From a virus: 31,050 nucleotides of DNA. The stretch is from positions 1 to 31,050 of IMG/VR virus record IMGVR_UViG_3300020472_000111; one strand, written 5' to 3'. A model generated the notes under the pieces. It was given only the letters and a program-made list of their open reading frames with translations, did no database searches and had not been told where the DNA came from. A program made the position numbers and the translations under genes. Shown piece by piece: positions 27,288 through 31,050 of this stretch (its first letter is position 1; each line of letters begins with the position of its first letter).

Positions 27288-27910
27288 GACTTTCGTAAGT
27301 CTGCCATCTTAGACACCACTCTGATAGGATCACCTTCCCACAGAGAAAACTTAACTAGATCTACATGACCTCTAATATTATATGAAACTATAGTCCTTCT
27401 CTTGTCAGATCTATTTGCTGGTGCTTCATGCATTATAGTTGAAGGGAAGATTACCATGTCTCCCTCTTGTACAGGTGGTTGGAAGGTCTCTAGGTTACCA
27501 TTCCAAGGGTTTTTAAATGGTGAATAGAATTGAGTAGGTTCATGTACCTCTGGATCAAACTCCACGTACATGACACAAGACCACCCACTGTGTCCATGAG
27601 TGTGTACCTGATGCTGTACCCCTTTATAATATTTCTGGTACCACATGTCAGTAAACTCTACTCTCCTCTCGCTGGAGAAGTCTGCGATGTATGGTTTAAT
27701 TACACTGATTATTGTCTGTCCATAGGGAGGTAACTCTTTAACATCCCGTCCAGCATTAGCAAAGAAGTCTGTATACAATCCATGATCATCTGGATTACAT
27801 TGATCCTCAGTCTCCTCTGGCAATGCATCTAATATTTTCTTCTTGTTTAGTTCCCAATTCGCTATCTCATAATGGATGATAGGAACCTCAAACATACTAT
27901 GAACTGCCAT
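27284..27910 (-). CDS. 2OG-Fe(II) oxygenase-like protein 8
   Basis: This is a 208-residue protein. The core is 'VQHQVHTHGHSGWSCVMYVE' (H103, H105), 'TQFYSPFKNPW', 'MVIFPSTIMHEAPAN' (H161) and 'KRRTIVSYNI' (R171/R172). It overlaps the nuclease gene upstream by 14 bases. It is the first of the two HxH-type oxygenases that precede the P4H-like one in transcription order. Confidence 0.82.
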   Translation of the reverse strand: MAVHSMFEVPIIHYEIANWELNKKKILDALPEETEDQCNPDDHGLYTDFFANAGRDVKELPPYGQTIISVIKPYIADFSSERRVEFTDMWYQKYYKGVQHQVHTHGHSGWSCVMYVEFDPEVHEPTQFYSPFKNPWNGNLETFQPPVQEGDMVIFPSTIMHEAPANRSDKRRTIVSYNIRGHVDLVKFSLWEGDPIRVVSKMADLRKS

Positions 27911-28232
27911 AATTCTTTATAAAGTATTCAGCATCAACCACGACTAAAGGTTTCTTATGATTCTTTTTCATGAATAAGATAGGTTCATGGTCTCCTGAGT
28001 TAGCACATGCTTGTGCGTATGCCTCATAGACATTTAACTTCTCTTGATTCTTACATTCTATACTAAAGGGAAACTTTTGTCTAGCATCACGAGCCATAAT
28101 CAAGTCTTCTCCACCCGCCCCCATCGATCTGCTCTCGATGTCCTCTGGATGAATGTTCCTCTCTTCTATAAGTAGGTCTCGGACCCACTGTTGAAAGAGT
28201 CTTCCCTTCGCTTTCGCTGACTGTGGTTTCAT
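27897..28232 (-). CDS. PD-(D/E)XK-type endonuclease-like protein
   Basis: This is a 111-residue protein from the ATG at 28232 (MKPQSAKAKGRLFQQWVRD); TTG codons upstream are in frame but less likely. It has the nuclease core E (about 33), 'GGEDLIMARDA' (D43) and 'FPFSIECKNQEKL' (E59-x-K61), the D...ExK pattern of small restriction-fold/Holliday-junction-resolvase-like enzymes. It may resolve branched DNA or cut host DNA. The start lies inside the 3' part of purN, which stays open for 146 bases into this gene in another frame. Confidence 0.75.
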   Translation of the reverse strand: MKPQSAKAKGRLFQQWVRDLLIEERNIHPEDIESRSMGAGGEDLIMARDARQKFPFSIECKNQEKLNVYEAYAQACANSGDHEPILFMKKNHKKPLVVVDAEYFIKNYGSS

Positions 28233-28770
28233 AATTATCAATCACGTGTGGCACTAGGAAGTATTCCATTAGTTGAATGCGTCTAGTAAGTGTTTCAACA
28301 GTATCATCAGGTAGTATATCAACTTCCTTCTGTGCTAGTATCTCTCCACCATCTAACTCTTCATTAACTTTATGTACTGTGCATCCTGTTACTGTGTCAT
28401 TACTATCTAGGGCTTGTTCAACAGCATGTAATCCCTTATACTTTGGTAGTAATGATGGGTGAACATTAATAATAGGGCAATGGAATGCTGAAGGATTCTT
28501 CAGGACTCTCATATACCCTGCTAAAATTATTAGATCTACATTCCAGGCTTCAAAGAGAGCGATCATCTCATCCTCTTTCTTGTGCTTGATATGTATGTGT
28601 GCAATACCAAACTTGGCTGCACGTTTGACTGCACCGCAGTCTTTTTTATCATGTATCATAAGCACGACTTCGTGCTTAGTGCATGTCCTAACTATGTTTT
28701 CAAAGTTGGTGCCCTTTCCAGAGCACATGATTCCGAGTCGCTTACTCGTCGTCGTCTTCGTCTGCATCAT
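28087..28770 (-). CDS. purN: Phosphoribosylglycinamide formyltransferase PurN with overlapping tail
   Basis: This is a 227-residue frame of which about 180 residues are PurN: 'IMCSGKGTNFENIV' (substrate-binding GxGTN), 'DLIILAGYMRVL', 'IINVHPSLLPKYKG' (N102, H104) and 'KVNEELDGGEILAQ' (D140), the catalytic Asn-His-Asp set. It formylates GAR in purine synthesis. The remaining 47 residues (from about 181, Ser/Arg/Gly-rich) have no PurN counterpart and are read from inside the nuclease gene. They probably reflect a lost stop codon. The start overlaps the leucine-zipper gene by 29 bases. Confidence 0.92.
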   Translation of the reverse strand: MMQTKTTTSKRLGIMCSGKGTNFENIVRTCTKHEVVLMIHDKKDCGAVKRAAKFGIAHIHIKHKKEDEMIALFEAWNVDLIILAGYMRVLKNPSAFHCPIINVHPSLLPKYKGLHAVEQALDSNDTVTGCTVHKVNEELDGGEILAQKEVDILPDDTVETLTRRIQLMEYFLVPHVIDNYETTVSESEGKTLSTVGPRPTYRREEHSSRGHREQIDGGGWRRLDYGS

Positions 28771-28918
28771 AGGTTTCGATCACGGATAGTTTTTGCTGAA
28801 GAATTGCTAACTTCTTCTTTAACTGCTCATTCTCTGTCTGTAATGTTTTGATCTCTTGTTCGTAAACAATAATCATATCTTCGAGTCGTAGGTTACGTTG
28901 CTCTAACTCCCAATCCAT
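28742..28918 (-). CDS. Small coiled-coil (leucine-zipper-like) protein
   Basis: This is a 58-residue protein, MDWELEQRNLRLEDM..., with hydrophobic residues at heptad spacing (L/I at about 12, 16, 23, 26, 33, 37, 40, 44) through 'IKTLQTENEQLKKKLAILQQ' and a very acidic end (ADEDDDE). It is likely a parallel dimer. It may bind another protein; there is no basic DNA-binding part. It overlaps purN by 29 bases and is followed upstream by a short gap. Confidence 0.6.
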   Translation of the reverse strand: MDWELEQRNLRLEDMIIVYEQEIKTLQTENEQLKKKLAILQQKLSVIETYDADEDDDE

Positions 28919-28952
28919 CGCAGGAGTCCTATAGGTAGACAGAAGTACTTAT

Positions 28953-29279
28953 TCATTTAAGGTCTTCTTTATTTTCTAGAGGGTAGGATGGTTCCTCCTC
29001 CAGTATGGAGTGTTTGAAGTGCTCAGTATCAAAGTAGGAGATGCCAGGAGGAGTTGGATTGTCATAAGGACCATCCAACTTCCTCTTGTATTCCCTCTCA
29101 TCTAACACCTCGTTAAGAAGTATCTTTAACTCCTTAACATACTCAGGGGTAAACAACCTCCGAGGTTTGACTATCATAGGCTTATATTCCTGTGGTGTCA
29201 AGCTCGGTGGTGCATCTGGATCAGCAGGAGCACCCATCCCTTGAGTATCAATGTAACTCCCTGGTATTGGTTTCTTCAT
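28953..29279 (-). CDS. Conserved hypothetical protein, Pro-rich
   Basis: This is a 108-residue soluble protein: a Pro/Asp-rich N-terminal third (GMGAPADPDAPPSLTPQEYK), a helix 'TPEYVKELKILLNEVLDERE', and a Pro/Glu-rich end. A protein of this type occurs in other cyanomyoviruses as I recall, but its role is unknown. It overlaps the small gene before it by ATGA. Confidence 0.6.
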   Translation of the reverse strand: MKKPIPGSYIDTQGMGAPADPDAPPSLTPQEYKPMIVKPRRLFTPEYVKELKILLNEVLDEREYKRKLDGPYDNPTPPGISYFDTEHFKHSILEEEPSYPLENKEDLK

Positions 29280-29437
29280 TGGTTATGCATCTCCCTAGCG
29301 TTTCCACAACGGTTTGCACTAGGTATCTGTGCATCAAATATTTTATTGGCGAACACTTGATTGTCTGCCTCCACTATAGTCTTGTGGTACTTGGTACCAG
29401 TGGTGGGCAGACGGTATGTGACTTCAAATTTCTTCAT
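29276..29437 (-). CDS. Small conserved protein
   Basis: This is a 53-residue protein: MKKFEVTYRLPTTGTKYHKT, 'VEADNQVFANKIFDAQ', ending CGNAREMHNQ. The V-x-A-D-N-Q...A-x-x-[IL]-F pattern occurs in short proteins of cyanophages, with no known function. The ATG sits just behind the terminator at 29438-29463, and the stop overlaps the next gene's ATG (ATGA). Confidence 0.6.
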   Translation of the reverse strand: MKKFEVTYRLPTTGTKYHKTIVEADNQVFANKIFDAQIPSANRCGNAREMHNQ

Positions 29438-29463
29438 AAAAAATGGGGACTATTACGTCCCCA
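29438..29463 (-). terminator. Intrinsic terminator after the DUF4278 gene
   Basis: On the minus strand the hairpin TGGGGAC-GTAATA-GTCCCCA (29463-29444) is followed by TTTTTT (29443-29438), ending at the ATG of the next gene. An AATAAATA late-type core (29472-29465) lies immediately upstream. Confidence 0.8.
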
Positions 29464-29464
29464 C

Positions 29465-29472
29465 TATTTATT
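29465..29472 (-). promoter_or_regulatory. Late-type promoter candidate overlapping a terminator
   Basis: The minus strand reads AATAAATA (29472-29465), one base different from TATAAATA. It is 28 bases before the ATG at 29437, but the terminator hairpin lies in between, so a transcript from here would begin inside the hairpin and so escape termination. That arrangement would isolate the downstream unit from the upstream one. Confidence 0.35.
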
Positions 29473-29479
29473 AGGTTGA

Positions 29480-29602
29480 CTAAGCAGCTTGTAACTGCTT
29501 GACGAACTTATGACCTCTATAAGAGAGGACTACTTCCTTCTTGTTAGAAGGACGTACGGTCTTAGTGTCGTACTTGACACCACGATAAGTGACTTGTGCC
29601 AT
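29480..29602 (-). CDS. DUF4278-like small protein
   Basis: This is a 40-residue protein: MAQVTYRGVKYDTKTVRPSN, then KKEVVLSYRGHKFVK. The two YRG motifs (YRGVKY and YRGHKF) and the size match DUF4278, a small family in cyanobacteria. The function is unknown. It is followed by an intrinsic terminator and preceded by a 39-base gap. Confidence 0.75.
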   Translation of the reverse strand: MAQVTYRGVKYDTKTVRPSNKKEVVLSYRGHKFVKQLQAA

Positions 29603-29633
29603 TGGCTTTCTCCAAAGGTAGGGTGGATAAGAC

Positions 29634-29843
29634 CCGTTCCTTCAGTCGGCTTTTGCGTCCCAACAATCTGCCTTAGCCTCTCCTTTCACAGTGCTGATCA
29701 TCTCAGCACGTGTCTCTTCTGAAACATTATACTTAATCATTTTACTGATCAATTGGTCTGCCTCAGAGCAAGTTAAAGTAGTAGCAAGGATAAATGGGAT
29801 CATGGGATGAACGATTCCGTTCCGAGTCGGCTTACTTGCGCCC
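29634..29843. repeat. Degenerate direct repeat around a small gene
   Basis: Two similar segments, 29634-29661 (CCGTTCCTTCAGTCGGCTTT...) and 29817-29843 (CCGTTCCGAGTCGGCTTACT...), agree at about 22 positions with small gaps. The first spans the 3' end of the 53-residue gene at 29642-29803; the second lies just upstream of that gene. This looks like a relic of a tandem duplication. Confidence 0.4.
29642..29803 (-). CDS. Small secreted-type protein
   Basis: This is a 53-residue protein starting MIPFILATTLTCSEADQLIS, then 'KMIKYNVSEETRAEMISTVK', with Cys at 12 and in the CWD near the end. The first 11 residues form a short hydrophobic start, too short for a typical signal peptide. Similar short 'LATTLTCSEA' proteins are seen in cyanophages. 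The stop is inside a degenerate repeat. Confidence 0.6.
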   Translation of the reverse strand: MIPFILATTLTCSEADQLISKMIKYNVSEETRAEMISTVKGEAKADCWDAKAD

Positions 29844-29892
29844 CTTGTGGGGTGAACGATACAGGTATGTTAACATACCCTAACTATTTATC
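29841..29892 (-). promoter_or_regulatory. Late-type promoter with palindromes
   Basis: The minus strand has GATAAATA (29892-29885), then a perfect 16-base palindrome GGTATGTTAACATACC (29879-29864) near the expected start site, then a CCCC-ACAA-GGGG hairpin (29852-29841). The palindrome could be an operator or an RNA hairpin. They precede the 53-residue gene at 29803. Confidence 0.45.
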
Positions 29893-29921
29893 AAGTTTTT
29901 TTGTCGTCTTTGTTACATTTC

Positions 29922-30194
29922 TTAGTCCGACCATTCTTCGTAGTACCCAATACGTTGGTCTTCATAGTATCCAATCTTTTCTGACCGATCAAGTTGTGCG
30001 GTTTCCATTTCAACTCCCTCTTCAGGGAACGCAGGAAATATAAGTGGTCCCTTATACCAGCTTTCGGGTCTCTCAGCGAGGAAATCGTCCTCTCCTCGCT
30101 TGTCTTCCTTCTCATTCAATTTTCTGAACCATGTATCCCTAACTTTTCGCCATAAGTTAGAGCTTAAACCCACTAAAGGTATTAGATTCGACAT
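29922..30194 (-). CDS. Small acidic hypothetical protein
   Basis: This is a 90-residue protein from the ATG at 30194 (MSNLIPLVGLSSN). The frame is open to 30248, deeper in nrdB, but this ATG gives the smaller overlap (38 bases). It is basic at first (WRKVRDTWFRKLNEKEDKRG), with a middle PESWYKGPLIFPAFPEEG, and ends with a tandem IGYYEDQR-IGYYEE. The short repeat is unusual. Function unknown. Confidence 0.5.
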   Translation of the reverse strand: MSNLIPLVGLSSNLWRKVRDTWFRKLNEKEDKRGEDDFLAERPESWYKGPLIFPAFPEEGVEMETAQLDRSEKIGYYEDQRIGYYEEWSD

Positions 30195-31050
30195 CTTGTT
30201 TAATCCCTCCAACGATATAAGATTCAATCTCAGTTTCCTGCGGAGCATTCTGCTGACCTTTGCTATTTAGCCAGTGTTCTGTCCAAGGTAACGGGTTGTT
30301 CTTGGCGGGTATATCGTAGATAGGATCAATACCTATCGCTTTCATTCTTCTATTAGCAATCCACTCAACATACTGACAAAGTAATCTCTCATTCAGTCCG
30401 ATCATTGGTCCTTGAGAGAAGAGGTACCTAGCCCAATCCTTCTCTTCTTCAACTGCATCCCTAAACATCTGTACCACAGAGTCCTTCTCTTCTTCTCCAA
30501 TCTCTTTCATGACTGGATCATCATTCTTCTTCCACTTGTATATTATTTTTTGAGTAAGCGCAAGATGCTGAGACTCGTCTCTTGCAATAAGGGATATGAT
30601 TTTAGCAGATCCTTCCATGAGCTTAAGCTCACCAAAAGCAAAAGAGCAAGCGAAAGAGACATAAAAACGAATGCCTTCGAGGATGTTAACATTTAGTATT
30701 GCCTTGTATAAATGACGTTTAAGGTCTTTGATTGTCCATACAAAACTAGGTGATGACCTAGCACTTGGCTGCCACATATTACTATTAGCATACATGCCAG
30801 CATAATCTATGAAATCATTGTATGCTTTCGTCACAGACGAAGCACGTGCCATGATCTTGTCATCATCCAATACACTATCAAATACATCTGACGGATCAGA
30901 GTATATATTTTTTATTATGTGAGTGTAGGAGCGAGAGTGGATCTGCTCCATGAATTCCCAGACACCCATGCACCCTTCCAACTCTGGAAGACTACAGTAA
31001 GGTGAAAATGCCATGCCAGGACCACGTCCTTGCACAGAGTCTAGGAGTAT
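30157..31050 (-). CDS. nrdB: Ribonucleotide reductase small (beta) subunit, 5' end missing
   Basis: About 297 residues are visible; the frame runs off the window (the first codons in view read ILLDSVQGRGP, as in class Ia beta subunits). Iron and radical residues are present: 'EQIHSRSYTHII' (Glu, His and the radical Tyr), 'LEGIRFYVSFACSF' (Glu) and 'ARDESQH' (Glu, His). This enzyme pairs with NrdA to make deoxyribonucleotides, reduced by glutaredoxin (one is encoded at 11390-11641). The C-terminus ends NTFSGFKL, the tail that binds NrdA. Confidence 0.95.
   Translation of the reverse strand: MLLDSVQGRGPGMAFSPYCSLPELEGCMGVWEFMEQIHSRSYTHIIKNIYSDPSDVFDSVLDDDKIMARASSVTKAYNDFIDYAGMYANSNMWQPSARSSPSFVWTIKDLKRHLYKAILNVNILEGIRFYVSFACSFAFGELKLMEGSAKIISLIARDESQHLALTQKIIYKWKKNDDPVMKEIGEEEKDSVVQMFRDAVEEEKDWARYLFSQGPMIGLNERLLCQYVEWIANRRMKAIGIDPIYDIPAKNNPLPWTEHWLNSKGQQNAPQETEIESYIVGGIKQDVESNTFSGFKL

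Noticed and set aside
1-31050. tRNA genes, CRISPR arrays, insertion sequences or integrase sites
   Set aside because: I saw no cloverleaf with conserved T-loop sequence, no regular spaced repeats and no transposase or integrase motifs. A tRNA search program would settle the first point.

Overview
This window is about 31 kb of a T4-like marine cyanophage (a cyanomyovirus), most likely one that infects Synechococcus or a close relative. The evidence is a set of T4 morphogenesis and replication genes (gp26, a gp54-like tube protein, gp4, gp48, gp53, gp32, gp33, nrdB) mixed with cyanobacterial host-type genes: psbA (the photosystem II D1 protein), a high-light-inducible protein (hli), phoH, thyX, pyrE, purN, glutaredoxin, and DUF1825 and DUF4278 proteins. 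The Synechococcus guess rests only on a base composition that looks near 40% GC by eye.

Layout. Almost everything reads on the minus strand in tightly coupled runs: most neighbours overlap through ATGA or TAATG junctions. The one exception is a two-gene plus-strand island (gp48-gp53, 2441-4272). Its first start codon overlaps the divergent gp4 start codon in a shared CATG, and it ends in a bidirectional terminator. Positions 1-4272 are baseplate, tail-tube and head-completion genes. Positions 4351-11641 are a replication, late-transcription and nucleotide-metabolism block: gp32, DUF1825, gp33, a 2OG-Fe(II) oxygenase, an MGME1-like exonuclease, phoH, thyX, pyrE, small conserved proteins and glutaredoxin. 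Positions 11713-12253 hold an exported beta-barrel-like protein with its own terminator, a structured leader and a late-type promoter. Positions 12274-17211 hold another oxygenase and a 1259-residue structural protein. Positions 17236-22365 hold psbA with a perfect sigma70-type promoter, flanked by two flavin-dependent halogenase-like genes and a chain of tiny proteins that includes a lipoprotein. Positions 22362-27910 hold six 2OG-Fe(II) oxygenases, a nest of small membrane proteins, hli and an acidic glycine-rich repeat protein. Positions 27897-31050 hold a nuclease, purN, small conserved proteins and the start-less part of nrdB, which runs off the window.

How the genes fit together. The first part builds the virion. 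The middle part scavenges and makes nucleotides (nrdB, thyX, pyrE, purN, and glutaredoxin as the likely reductase partner) and supports replication and late transcription (gp32, gp33). psbA and hli would keep host photosynthesis running. The most striking feature is the density of redox tailoring enzymes: eight 2OG-Fe(II) oxygenase-like genes and two halogenase-like flavoenzymes in one window, six of the oxygenases and both flavoenzymes within about 10 kb around psbA. Their substrate cannot be read from the sequence. The signals TATAAATA (T4-type late promoter) and TTGACA-N17-TATAAT (host sigma70-type) recur in gaps and gene ends and suggest separate early and late control.

Limits: all identifications come from reading the translations and from memory of the families. 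No database search was run. No tRNA, CRISPR array, insertion sequence or gene-free stretch above 300 bases was seen; the longest gene-free gaps are about 170 bases.
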